Below are positions 1-6,462 of a DNA stretch of 6,602 bases, piece by piece. The position numbers and the translations under genes are program-made. The stretch is from an uncultured Sutterella sp. (GTDB lineage Bacteria > Pseudomonadota > Gammaproteobacteria > Burkholderiales > Burkholderiaceae_F), in the NCBI GenBank assembly GCA_902493085.1, contig CABUOH010000063.1, positions 1 to 6,602 on the forward strand, in the 5' to 3' direction. A model generated the notes under the pieces. It saw only the letters and a program-made list of their open reading frames with translations. It did not search any database and was not told where the DNA came from. Within the stretch, counting starts at the first letter, position 1. Every line of letters begins with the position of its first letter.

Positions 1-411
1 TTCTTTGAGGGCTTCAACTATTCACCGATGCTTACGCTCGACATGCCGGGCACCCACGCGGGCAGCGTCTGCGCAATCGCGCTCGTCGTCTTCCCCGTGT
101 TGCTTTATCCGCTCTCCCCCCTGCTTAATCTCGCCGCACGCCTGCTGCAGTACGATGCAGACCTTCACGCTGCGCGCATTGCCGGGCTCGACACCATGAT
201 CAGCGCTCTGGTGAAGCTCCACAAGGACACGACCACCTCGCTCTCGCCCTCTCTCATATACTCGCTCTTTCACTACAAGCGTCCGCACCCGGGCATGCGC
301 GTAGCCAACTTGCAGCGTCTCAAGCGTCTCTCAGCGCCTGGCGGCCGGCTTGAGCACCTGTTCCCGAAGTCATCCAAGCCCGCAGCGTCCCTCCCGGACG
401 AAGCACGCTAA
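1..411 (+). CDS. Ste24-like M48 family membrane metallopeptidase, C-terminal part (5' end outside window)
   Basis: Frame 1 is open from the first base to the TAA at 409-411, giving the last 136 residues of a larger protein. Ste24 (CAAX protease-type) M48 enzymes are zinc peptidases of the membrane. The fragment has a hydrophobic segment at about residues 22-47. It then has LLQYDADLHAARIAGLD at about 48-64, which aligns with the family's E-[FY]-x-A-D-x-x-A block carrying the third zinc ligand. SALVKLHKD (about 68-76) and a final Y-x-x-P-x-x-x-x-R block (about 92-100) follow the usual family order. Three things are odd: the ligand Glu is Gln (codon CAG 148-150), the usual S-H-P-P near the end reads K-R-P-H, and the usual [HD]-P-L-[YH] reads SLIY. 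The HExxH motif would lie upstream, so activity cannot be judged. rsgA starts 48 bases downstream on the same strand, an arrangement I recall from other Burkholderiales. Family confidence is good; catalytic status is doubtful. Confidence 0.75.
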   Translation, partial: FFEGFNYSPMLTLDMPGTHAGSVCAIALVVFPVLLYPLSPLLNLAARLLQYDADLHAARIAGLDTMISALVKLHKDTTTSLSPSLIYSLFHYKRPHPGMRVANLQRLKRLSAPGGRLEHLFPKSSKPAASLPDEAR

Positions 412-459
412 CCAGCCTCTTCATCAACCTTTACCGCGGATGCCCTCCGCTCCCGACTC

Positions 460-1410
460 ATGGCCAAACAACCATCCCGCAAGTCCCGTCAGAAAGCCGA
501 AGCCGTCCACCCGCTCATCACCGGCCGCGTCACCGCCGGCCACGGCCGCCACTACTTCGTGACGACGGACGACGGTACGGTGCTTGAAGCGCATCGGCGC
601 GGCAAAAAGGGAGACGTCGTCGTGGGCGACATCGTCGAGTGCACGGAACCCGTTTCCGGCGTCTCCGCCATCGAGTCGATCTGCGAACGCCGCAATCTGC
701 TCTACCGCTCGGATGAATGGCGCATCAAGTCGCTTGCCGCCAACATCGATCTCGTCTGCATCGTCTTCGCCTCCCGCCCGACCTTCAATCCCTGGTTCAT
801 ATGGAAGGCGCTTCTCGCCGCTCATCAGGCCGGCATTCCCGCACTCGTCGTGCGCAACAAGGCCGAGCTCGCCGAAGGCGCCCAAGAGGCCGAAGCCGCC
901 GTGAAGCTTCTCGAAGCCATCGGTCACGACGTTGTCACGGTCTCCGCCGCGGGCGAACCTGAAGCAACGCGTACACGCCTCATCGAAAGACTTGAAGGCC
1001 GCGCCTCGCTCCTTGTGGGTCAGTCCGGCATGGGAAAGTCCACCATCCTCAACCTTCTCGTACCCCACGCCCAGGCCGCCACGCGCGAATTCTCCATCGC
1101 TCTCAATCTCGGCAAGCAGACGACCACCGCCGCCCGCTGGTATGACGCCAAGGACGACGACTGGCAGGGGAGCGTCATCGATACGCCGGGCTTTCAAGAA
1201 TTCGGCCTGGCACACCTCTCCCTCAACGACATCCTGCGTGCGATGCCCGACATCGCCGCTCACGTCGCAGAATGCCGCTTCTTCAACTGCCGGCATCTTG
1301 AAGAGCCCGGCTGCGGCGTGAAGGCCGCGGTCGAGGCGGGCAAGATCGACGAAGCGCGCTACGCCTTCTATCGGTCTCTGGCCGTGCATGCCGACACGCT
1401 CCCCTTATAA
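460..1410 (+). CDS. rsgA: Small ribosomal subunit biogenesis GTPase RsgA
   Basis: RsgA (YjeQ/YloQ) is a cytoplasmic, circularly permuted GTPase that acts late in 30S subunit maturation, where bound ribosome stimulates GTP hydrolysis. The 316 residues show the permuted order: an N-terminal OB-fold (about 18-75), G4 NKAE at 133-136, the P-loop GQSGMGKST at 187-195, G2 TTT at 221-223, then G3 DTPGF at 241-245. A C-terminal zinc site follows with C272, C277, H279 and C285. Length is close to the E. coli protein (350 aa), with shorter tails. ATG 460 is the only ATG between the previous gene's in-frame stop and the conserved region. No clear Shine-Dalgarno precedes it, which would fit translation coupled to the gene 48 bases upstream. 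One oddity: where E. coli reads QHTTT (His248, described as catalytic), this protein reads KQTTT, with Gln220 from codon CAG 1117-1119. Confidence 0.96.
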   Translation: MAKQPSRKSRQKAEAVHPLITGRVTAGHGRHYFVTTDDGTVLEAHRRGKKGDVVVGDIVECTEPVSGVSAIESICERRNLLYRSDEWRIKSLAANIDLVCIVFASRPTFNPWFIWKALLAAHQAGIPALVVRNKAELAEGAQEAEAAVKLLEAIGHDVVTVSAAGEPEATRTRLIERLEGRASLLVGQSGMGKSTILNLLVPHAQAATREFSIALNLGKQTTTAARWYDAKDDDWQGSVIDTPGFQEFGLAHLSLNDILRAMPDIAAHVAECRFFNCRHLEEPGCGVKAAVEAGKIDEARYAFYRSLAVHADTLPL

Positions 1411-1411
1411 T
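1406..1411 (+). promoter_or_regulatory. Candidate sigma-70 -10 element for moaA
   Basis: A perfect TATAAT lies over the rsgA stop codon (TAA 1408-1410). Transcription would begin near 1418 and give a leader of about 50 bases before the moaA start at 1470. No good -35 match is seen 16-18 bases upstream, so the promoter is inferred from the -10 and its position only. Confidence 0.45.
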
Positions 1412-1469
1412 CCAAGCGTTTCTTCCAAAATCGACTCCCTGAGCATCGTTTTCCAAAGGTTTAACCGTC

Positions 1470-2576
1470 ATGGCCGAGGTCATCCCCATTGCTTCAAATC
1501 CCGCTCCCGTACGAAGCCTGCCAATCCCGCAGACCGGTTCCGTGCGGCGCGCAGGCAACCATTGGAGCGACACCCGCGGGCGACCTCTGAGGGATCTGCG
1601 CATTTCGGTCACGGACCACTGCAACTTCCGCTGCCGTTACTGCATGCCCAAGGAAAAGTTCAGCAATCCTCACGCCTTCCTCGCTCACACCGAGCTCCTC
1701 ACCTTTGAGGAAATTCTGCGCATTGCGCGCATCGTGGTCGCCAACGGCGTCGAGAAGCTGCGTCTCACGGGCGGAGAGCCTCTGCTTCGCAAAGGACTCG
1801 AAGACCTCGTCTCGGATCTTCGCCGGCTCAAGACTCCCGACGGACGGGAGATCGACATCGCGCTCACCACCAACGCGTCTATTCTCCACAAAAAGGCGCG
1901 CGCGCTGCGCGAAGCCGGACTCGACCGCGTCACGATCAGCCTTGACGCCATTGATGAAGGCATTTTTCAAGGCTTCAACGATGTGGGGTTCCCGGCCGCC
2001 AAGGTGCTTGACAACATCCGACATGCCGCCGATCTCGGCTTTTGCATCAAGGTCAACACCGTCGTCAAGCGCGGCGTCAATGAATCCGAGATCGTCCGCA
2101 TCTGCGAACACTTTCGCCACACCGGGATCATCCCGCGCTTCATCGAGTACATGGACGTGGGCACCTCCAACGGTTGGCGCATGACCGACGTCGTGCCCTC
2201 GGCCGAAGTGGTCGACATGATCCGTGCCAAATGGCCGGTCGAACCCATCGGTGCCAACTATCCCGGCGAAACGGCCGCGCGTTGGCGCTATCTAGACGGC
2301 GCAGGCGAATTCGGATGCATCTCTTCCGTCACGCAGGCCTTCTGCGGAGAATGCTCCCGCGCGCGGCTCAGCATGGACGGGCGCCTTTACCTCTGCCTCT
2401 TCGCGACCGAAGGCTACGACATCCGCACGATGCTTCGCGGCGGTGCCACAGACTTCGAGATCGAGCAGGCGCTCGGCCGCATCTGGTCCGCCAGAGGCGA
2501 TCATTACTCCGAGCTTCGCTCGCTCGGCCTTGCACCTGAGCGCGCCAAGATCGAAATGAGCTACATAGGCGGGTAG
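1470..2576 (+). CDS. moaA: GTP 3',8-cyclase MoaA (molybdenum cofactor biosynthesis)
   Basis: MoaA is a cytoplasmic radical-SAM enzyme. It converts GTP to 3',8-cyclo-7,8-dihydro-GTP, which MoaC turns into cyclic pyranopterin monophosphate, the first committed intermediate of molybdenum cofactor. The 368-residue protein has the SAM-cluster motif CxxxCxxC at C51, C55 and C58, GGEP at 101-104, and TTNA at 133-136. The second 4Fe-4S site is C292, C295 and C309 (CxxC-x13-C), and the protein ends in the catalytically important Gly-Gly pair (367-368, YIGG). The roughly 42-residue extension before the cluster motif is usual in Burkholderiales. ATG 1470 is preceded by AAAGG at 1455-1459, 10 bases away. 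The next gene is 231 bases downstream, and no other moa, moe or mob gene is in the window, so moaA seems to stand alone here. A TATAAT at 1406-1411 is its likely promoter. Confidence 0.97.
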   Translation: MAEVIPIASNPAPVRSLPIPQTGSVRRAGNHWSDTRGRPLRDLRISVTDHCNFRCRYCMPKEKFSNPHAFLAHTELLTFEEILRIARIVVANGVEKLRLTGGEPLLRKGLEDLVSDLRRLKTPDGREIDIALTTNASILHKKARALREAGLDRVTISLDAIDEGIFQGFNDVGFPAAKVLDNIRHAADLGFCIKVNTVVKRGVNESEIVRICEHFRHTGIIPRFIEYMDVGTSNGWRMTDVVPSAEVVDMIRAKWPVEPIGANYPGETAARWRYLDGAGEFGCISSVTQAFCGECSRARLSMDGRLYLCLFATEGYDIRTMLRGGATDFEIEQALGRIWSARGDHYSELRSLGLAPERAKIEMSYIGG

Positions 2577-2625
2577 TATTTCCTAAGCACCATGCCTTAG
2601 TCCGGCGCGTTTTCCGCCCGTCGAT

Positions 2626-2654
2626 GGGACAGAAGGCGTTCGCGTCCGTATACT
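2626..2654 (+). promoter_or_regulatory. Candidate sigma-70 promoter for putP
   Basis: GGGACA (2626-2631, four of six -35 consensus bases) and TATACT (2649-2654, five of six -10 bases) are separated by exactly 17 bases. They lie in the 231-base gap between moaA and putP. Transcription would start near 2661 and give a leader of about 147 bases. That leader holds a T8 run (2702-2709), a T6 run (2717-2722) and a short TCGG/CCGA hairpin near 2675-2686. No operator could be recognised. Confidence 0.45.
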
Positions 2655-2807
2655 TGAATACCCGAACACAAGTCTTCGGTCATCCGAGACCCTGGCTGCG
2701 CTTTTTTTTGCGCCCGTTTTTTCTCGTCCACGCCCGGTCCCAGACTCGATGACGCCCCGCCGTGCATCCCCGCACGACGCACAATCAATACAAGAAAGAG
2801 TCCCCTT

Positions 2808-4295
2808 ATGTTCAGCAACCCCACAGCGATCACCTTTGTCGGCTACCTGCTCGTCATGGTGTGCGTCGGCTTCTACGCCTACTATCACACCCGCAGCTAC
2901 GGCGACTACATCCTGGGCGGCCGAAGCCTCGGCGGCTTCGTGACGGCTCTCTCCGTCGGCGCCTCCGACATGTCCGGCTGGCTTCTCATGGGCCTGCCCG
3001 GCGCCGTCTACCTTGCCGGCATTTCCCAGTCCTGGATCGGCATCGGCCTCGTGCTCGGCTCCTACGTCAACTGGTGCGTCGTCGCAAGCCGCCTTCGCGT
3101 CTATACGGAGAAGACGCACAACGCGCTGACTCTGCCCGACTACTTCTCGCACCGCTTTGAGGACAAGCAGAATCTGCTTCGCATCATCTCCGCCGTCGTC
3201 ATTCTCCTCTTCTTCACGATCTACTGCGCCTCGGGCGTGGTCGCGGGCGCCCGCCTTTTTGAAAACACCTTCAACATGTCCTACGAGACGGCGCTCATTC
3301 TCGGTGCCGCCGCCACGATCTGCTACGTCTTCGTGGGAGGCTTTCTCGCCGTTTCCTGGACCGACACGATTCAGGCCACGCTCATGTGTTTGGCCCTGAT
3401 CGTGACGCCGATAGCCGTCATGTATGACCTCGGCGGCTTCACCGCCGCCACCGAACGCGTCGCGAGCGTAGACCTCAAGATGCTCAACATCCTCGAAGGA
3501 CACACCTTCGTGGGCATCGTGAGCCTTCTCGCCTGGGGCTTGGGCTACTTCGGACAGCCCCACATTCTCGTGCGCTTCATGGCCACCCGCTCCATCAAGG
3601 TGATTCCCAATGCGCGCCGCGTCGCGACGCTCTGGATGACCTTCTGCCTGTCGGGCGCCGTCGCCGTCGGCTTTTTCGGAGCCGCCTACTTCGCCGAGCA
3701 CCGCGACGTCGCCTCGCTCGTCGAACAGAACCACGAGCGCGTCTTCATCGTGCTCTCGAGCCTCCTCTTCAATCCCTGGATCGCCGGCATCCTGATGTCC
3801 GCCATTCTCGCGGCCGTCATGTCCACGCTCTCCTGCCAGCTGCTAGTCTGTTCCTCGACGCTCACAGAAGATTTCTACCGCACCTTCATCCGCCGCAACG
3901 CCTCCCAACGCGAGCTCGTCTGGTTTGGCCGCAGCATGGTGCTGCTCGTCTCCGTCGTTGCCGTCTGGCTCGCCCGCGACCCCAACAGCCTCGTCCTTTC
4001 GCTCGTGTCTTATGCATGGGCGGGCTTCGGCGCCGCCTTCGGCCCGGTCATCATCATGTCGCTCTGGTGGCGCCGCATGACCAGAAACGGCGCGCTCGCC
4101 GGCATGATCACGGGCGCCGCCACGGTGCTCGTCTGGAATCACTATGCCTGGCTCGGGCTTTACGAAATCCTGCCCGGCTTCGTCTTCGGCCTCATCGCCA
4201 TCGTCGTTGCGAGCCTTCTCGACAAGGCCCCCTCCAAGAGCATTGCCAAGACCTTCGACGAAGTTCAGACCGCCGTGCGTCATCCCGCATCCTGA
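2808..4295 (+). CDS. putP: Sodium/proline symporter PutP
   Basis: PutP is an inner-membrane carrier of the sodium/solute symporter (SSS) family with a LeuT-like fold. It takes up proline with Na+ for use as carbon and nitrogen source or osmoprotectant. At 495 residues it is close to E. coli PutP (502), and the key motifs sit one residue earlier than in E. coli: D54-MSGW (E. coli Asp55 region, Na+ binding), YCASGVVAGARLFE from 139, W243, Y247 and P251 in the WGLGYFGQPH block, and S339-T340 in VMSTLSCQLLVCSS (E. coli Ser340/Thr341, Na+ site). About 13 hydrophobic segments run from residue 6 to about 472, followed by a charged cytoplasmic tail. ATG 2808 follows a purine-rich AAGAAAGAG (2792-2800) at fair Shine-Dalgarno distance. 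The gene is probably monocistronic, with a promoter at 2626-2654 and a terminator at 4320-4347. No putA is adjacent. Confidence 0.96.
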   Translation: MFSNPTAITFVGYLLVMVCVGFYAYYHTRSYGDYILGGRSLGGFVTALSVGASDMSGWLLMGLPGAVYLAGISQSWIGIGLVLGSYVNWCVVASRLRVYTEKTHNALTLPDYFSHRFEDKQNLLRIISAVVILLFFTIYCASGVVAGARLFENTFNMSYETALILGAAATICYVFVGGFLAVSWTDTIQATLMCLALIVTPIAVMYDLGGFTAATERVASVDLKMLNILEGHTFVGIVSLLAWGLGYFGQPHILVRFMATRSIKVIPNARRVATLWMTFCLSGAVAVGFFGAAYFAEHRDVASLVEQNHERVFIVLSSLLFNPWIAGILMSAILAAVMSTLSCQLLVCSSTLTEDFYRTFIRRNASQRELVWFGRSMVLLVSVVAVWLARDPNSLVLSLVSYAWAGFGAAFGPVIIMSLWWRRMTRNGALAGMITGAATVLVWNHYAWLGLYEILPGFVFGLIAIVVASLLDKAPSKSIAKTFDEVQTAVRHPAS

Positions 4296-4319
4296 TCCCG
4301 ACACGCATGCCGTTGTTTC

Positions 4320-4347
4320 AAGAGGAGCCCGTTGCGGCTCCTCTTTT
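4320..4347 (+). terminator. Rho-independent terminator of putP
   Basis: A perfect 10-base-pair stem, AAGAGGAGCC (4320-4329) with GGCTCCTCTT (4336-4345), closes a six-base loop and ends in TTTT (4344-4347). It lies 24 bases after the putP stop. The T run is short but the stem is GC-rich. Confidence 0.9.
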
Positions 4348-4405
4348 GCATCCTGGCATCTCCTCGGCACGTTCGTGCATCGCCGTCCAAGTCAAACAAA
4401 TCCGC

Positions 4406-4411
4406 TAGAAT
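4406..4411 (+). promoter_or_regulatory. Candidate -10 element for the DUF2863-like gene
   Basis: TAGAAT matches five of six -10 consensus bases. It lies between the putP terminator and the next gene, where a promoter is needed because the terminator isolates that gene. No convincing -35 hexamer is visible 16-18 bases upstream. Transcription would begin near 4418, with a leader of about 65 bases containing two inverted repeats (4422-4436 and 4449-4471). Confidence 0.4.
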
Positions 4412-4448
4412 CTCTGATCACGGATCCAACCGATCCCTTTCCGACCTG

Positions 4449-4471
4449 AGGCGAGGCCGCTCCGGCCGCCT
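4449..4471 (+). promoter_or_regulatory. GC-rich hairpin just upstream of a start codon
   Basis: AGGC (4449-4452) pairs with GCCT (4468-4471), and GGCCG (4455-4459) pairs with CGGCC (4463-4467). This gives nine base pairs with a two-base bulge (GA) and a CTC loop. The stem ends 11 bases before ATG 4483, in the place where a ribosome binding site would begin, and the single-stranded stretch between stem and ATG has no Shine-Dalgarno. A smaller GGATC/GATCC hairpin (4422-4436) precedes it. A role in translation control is an inference; there is no T run, so it is not a terminator. Confidence 0.5.
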
Positions 4472-4482
4472 GACATTCATAC

Positions 4483-5739
4483 ATGGCACGTTCATCACAT
4501 CTTGCGGCCCAGCGCCGCGAACTCACCTTCATCCTCAACCGTCTGACGGCCTACACGACGCTCGCCGACCGGGAAGTTCTTGAGCTTCGCCTTCGCAGGC
4601 TTCTCGACAACGCGCTCTCCGACGACTTCTACGCCATGGCCGACGACGTGTTCGAGAAGATTCGCCTCCAGCACCCTGCCGTGGCAGAAGAGGCCCGAGG
4701 CGTCTTTTTCGGCATGCTCTCCGAGGTGAAGTACGAATACCGCACCGAAACCGAACACACGTCGATGCTGACGGTCGGCCTCATGATGAGCACCGTCTTC
4801 CAGTCCGAGCCGCCCGTAAGCCTCATCTCGCAGGAAACAGCCGACGCCGTCGCCTCATTGCTCAAGAAGCACTACATCAACCCGAAGGCCAAGGTCACGG
4901 TCTTTCATGAAATGCTTCGCAGCAATCAAGGCCCCGCCAACAACACCGAACTTGGCGGACGCCTCACGCGGGAAATGGCCCGATGCGCCGGCACGCTCTA
5001 CACGGGACGCCACCTCGACGTGCCCGAATGCGCGGACGACCCCATCATCTCGCTCGAATCCGAGCGAGGCTACGGCCTCTACCTGCGCCACATCGTCGTC
5101 ACCGTGACCGTCCCCGCCGGCGAACTCGCCGTCGTGCATCCCTACCGCTGGTGGGATACCTCGCTCAATCCCAATCTCAGTGGTTCCGGGCTCTTCGATC
5201 CCAATCAAATTCTTCAGAATCCGTTTGCGCTCGAAATGACCGAGGCGCTCGCCCCCAATGCCTCGACCTACCACACCATCGTCACGGAGCCCTTCCCCAT
5301 CATCAGAGGCCTCGACTTCCTCGAACAAGTGATGTCGCCCTTCCGCGTCTCCCCGCTCGTCATGAACGCCATTCATACGAGCGGCTCCACGGCAGCTGAG
5401 CTCTGCGCCTCCATCGCCTTCTTTTGCTCGCGCCCCGATGCCGCCAAGATCTACGCAAACGAGATCCGCATTGCGATCGCACTCAAGACCGACCGCAATG
5501 CCCCCTTCTCGGGAGACTGCATCTCCATGCAGGACAACGGCTTCGACATGCAGTCAATCGCCTCAAATCTCGAACGCTTTCTCAACATGCTCGGCATCTC
5601 CGACGTGGTCTTTCACGAAGAACCCCGCTACTTTGAGACTGAGGATGAGGGCGGGCGCATCTACGTGAATGCGAACGGCATATCCACGCCGCTCGGCGTT
5701 CACGGCACGCCGAGCCTGCCGCCGCACTTCCTTAATTAG
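4483..5739 (+). CDS. Conserved protein of unknown function, DUF2863-like
   Basis: This 418-residue protein has no signal peptide, membrane segment or recognisable catalytic motif, so it is probably cytoplasmic. From memory, its overall order resembles the Burkholderiales family DUF2863. It has a helical N-terminus (about 7-80), a central block beginning TVGLMMSTVFQ (97-107), and RHIVVTVTVPAGE (202-214). The sequence EIRIAIALK at 327-335 parallels the family's E-Y-R-I-G-F-G-L-K segment. The end, LGISDVVFHEEPRYFE (about 370-385), parallels the family's G-E-V-V-V-H-E-H-R-F-P-L-E block, but the Cys-x-x-Cys that often follows in that family is replaced by acidic residues. ATG 4483 is fixed by an in-frame TGA at 4471-4473 and no earlier start. 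No Shine-Dalgarno is seen; a strong hairpin occupies 4449-4471. The putP terminator upstream and hairpins right after the stop suggest a single-gene unit. The function is unknown. Confidence 0.85.
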   Translation: MARSSHLAAQRRELTFILNRLTAYTTLADREVLELRLRRLLDNALSDDFYAMADDVFEKIRLQHPAVAEEARGVFFGMLSEVKYEYRTETEHTSMLTVGLMMSTVFQSEPPVSLISQETADAVASLLKKHYINPKAKVTVFHEMLRSNQGPANNTELGGRLTREMARCAGTLYTGRHLDVPECADDPIISLESERGYGLYLRHIVVTVTVPAGELAVVHPYRWWDTSLNPNLSGSGLFDPNQILQNPFALEMTEALAPNASTYHTIVTEPFPIIRGLDFLEQVMSPFRVSPLVMNAIHTSGSTAAELCASIAFFCSRPDAAKIYANEIRIAIALKTDRNAPFSGDCISMQDNGFDMQSIASNLERFLNMLGISDVVFHEEPRYFETEDEGGRIYVNANGISTPLGVHGTPSLPPHFLN

Positions 5740-5742
5740 GGC

Positions 5743-5788
5743 TTGATCTTTCGATCAATTCCAGGGGGCGCTTTGCCTCGCCCTCCCT
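5743..5788 (+). terminator. Tandem hairpins after the DUF2863-like gene, possible transcript end
   Basis: Three bases after the stop, TTGATC (5743-5748) and GATCAA (5753-5758) form a perfect six-pair stem around TTTC, followed by TT. A second hairpin pairs AGGGGGCG (5763-5770) with CGCC (5779-5782) and CCCT (5785-5788), with a two-base bulge. Neither has a proper T run, so termination is only a possibility. Confidence 0.3.
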
Positions 5789-6102
5789 TAGGAAGCAGGC
5801 ACGACAAAACCGCCGTCACCGCCAACCATGCAAATACGGTGCAAAGCGCCGTCCCTGCGCTTGAATGTCTTCAAACGATCCTACGAACGGCGAAAACACC
5901 AAGAGGCTGGAATACGAGAAAAGTGCCACCGTACTCACGCCCTTTGCCAGGGAGACGCCGGGCACGCGTCCTGCAAGACTGAAGAGTATTGGCGAGAGCG
6001 GTGAAATGCGCCTGCAAGCAGGAAACCCACTACGTAGACTGGTTTCACAGCTTTTGCGAATACCGGTAACGCGCGGGACTCTCCCGCATTCTCCCTGCCG
6101 GC
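5789..6102. other. Gene-poor stretch with no recognisable coding content
   Basis: No frame here gives a protein I recognise. The open frames from 5743, 5828 and 5865 lack Shine-Dalgarno sequences, are rich in Arg, Pro and Thr, and do not share the codon bias of the neighbouring genes. There is a small hairpin with a three-base loop, ACGGTGC (5836-5842) with GCGCCGT (5846-5852), one pair being G-U. In the frame of the 6103 gene, the stretch 5983-6066 is open between stops at 5980-5982 and 6067-6069. Its later part encodes a protein-like string rich in aromatic residues (QETHYVDWFHSFCEYR), so it may be decayed coding sequence of the gene remnant downstream. No tRNA, transposase or direct repeat is seen. 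Confidence 0.5.
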
Positions 6103-6390
6103 ATGATTCTGTCTTCCGAGTCTCTCCTTCGCGGCGAAGAGCGCCCCGTCGCCTTCTTCACCGAAGGTGACGCCAGTCCCGACATTCTTGAACTCGCTCC
6201 CGGCCGTTGCGTCCTTTGGTACTTCACGGGCACCGAAACAGACTTCTTCTCCAGTCTGAAGACCCTCGGGGAATCCCTTCGCGAGCGCGATCTTTGTCCG
6301 CAAAGCCCAGCGCTTCTCTTTGACAGCGCCTCCTATCTCAAGCAACCCATGGATCACATGGCCGCAAAGATCGTTTTGCGAGTGAGATAA
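6103..6390 (+). pseudogene. C-terminal effector-binding (GyrI-like) domain fragment, probable remnant of a MerR-type regulator
   Basis: The 95-residue frame reads like the second half of the effector-binding domain at the C-terminus of MerR-family regulators. It has a GR-x-V-x-x-Y-x-x-G-T strand-turn at about 34-44, a helix FFSSLKTLGESLRERDL at about 48-64, P-x-S-P near 66-69, and a closing strand AAKIVLRVR at 87-95. In the full family this follows a DNA-binding helix-turn-helix and a coiled coil, neither of which is encoded in frame upstream. The frame is closed by a stop at 6067-6069 and a further stop at 5980-5982. ATG 6103 has no Shine-Dalgarno, and the open frame actually extends back to 6070. 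Codon choice is as C/G-rich at third positions as in the neighbouring genes, so the sequence was coding until recently. It could instead be a standalone small GyrI-like protein. The family assignment is from pattern memory and moderate. Confidence 0.5.
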
Positions 6391-6398
6391 CTGCTCCC

Positions 6399-6424
6399 CG
6401 TCCGATTTGAATCCAAATCGGGCG
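6399..6424 (+). terminator. Inverted repeat after the regulator remnant, likely transcript-end hairpin
   Basis: CCGATTTG (6402-6409) and CAAATCGG (6414-6421) form a perfect eight-pair stem with an AATC loop. Three outer pairs, one of them U-G, extend it to 6399-6424. It begins eight bases after the TAA at 6388-6390. No T run follows, so it may stop transcription weakly or protect a 3' end. Confidence 0.5.
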
Positions 6425-6462
6425 AGGCTTCCCCAGTGGGAATTGGCTGAATCCGAATGCGC

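Noticed and set aside
424..1389. 321-residue open frame on the minus strand opposite rsgA
   Set aside because: Its sequence is an antisense shadow of the rsgA codon bias, with no domain recognised, while the plus strand has every RsgA motif.
2577..2600. CTAAGCA/TGCCTTAG imperfect hairpin as a terminator of moaA
   Set aside because: The stem has a bulge and is followed by a GC stretch before only TTTT, so it is too weak to call.
2583..3734. 383-residue open frame on the minus strand opposite the start of putP
   Set aside because: It is very rich in Gly, Asp, Glu, His and Ala, as expected for the reverse of a C/G-ending membrane-protein gene, and has no recognisable motif.
3843..4370. 175-residue minus-strand open frame opposite the end of putP
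   Set aside because: Same antisense composition effect; it also runs through the putP terminator.
5865..6170. 101-residue plus-strand frame as a possible missing N-terminus of the regulator
   Set aside because: It has no helix-turn-helix pattern such as a MerR R-x-Y-x-x-x-G-L block, lies in a different frame, and ends in Arg-rich shadow sequence of the 6103 gene.
5935..6357. 140-residue minus-strand open frame opposite the regulator remnant
   Set aside because: The plus-strand frame shows host-like third-position bias and a family pattern; the minus frame shows neither a recognisable domain nor a Shine-Dalgarno.
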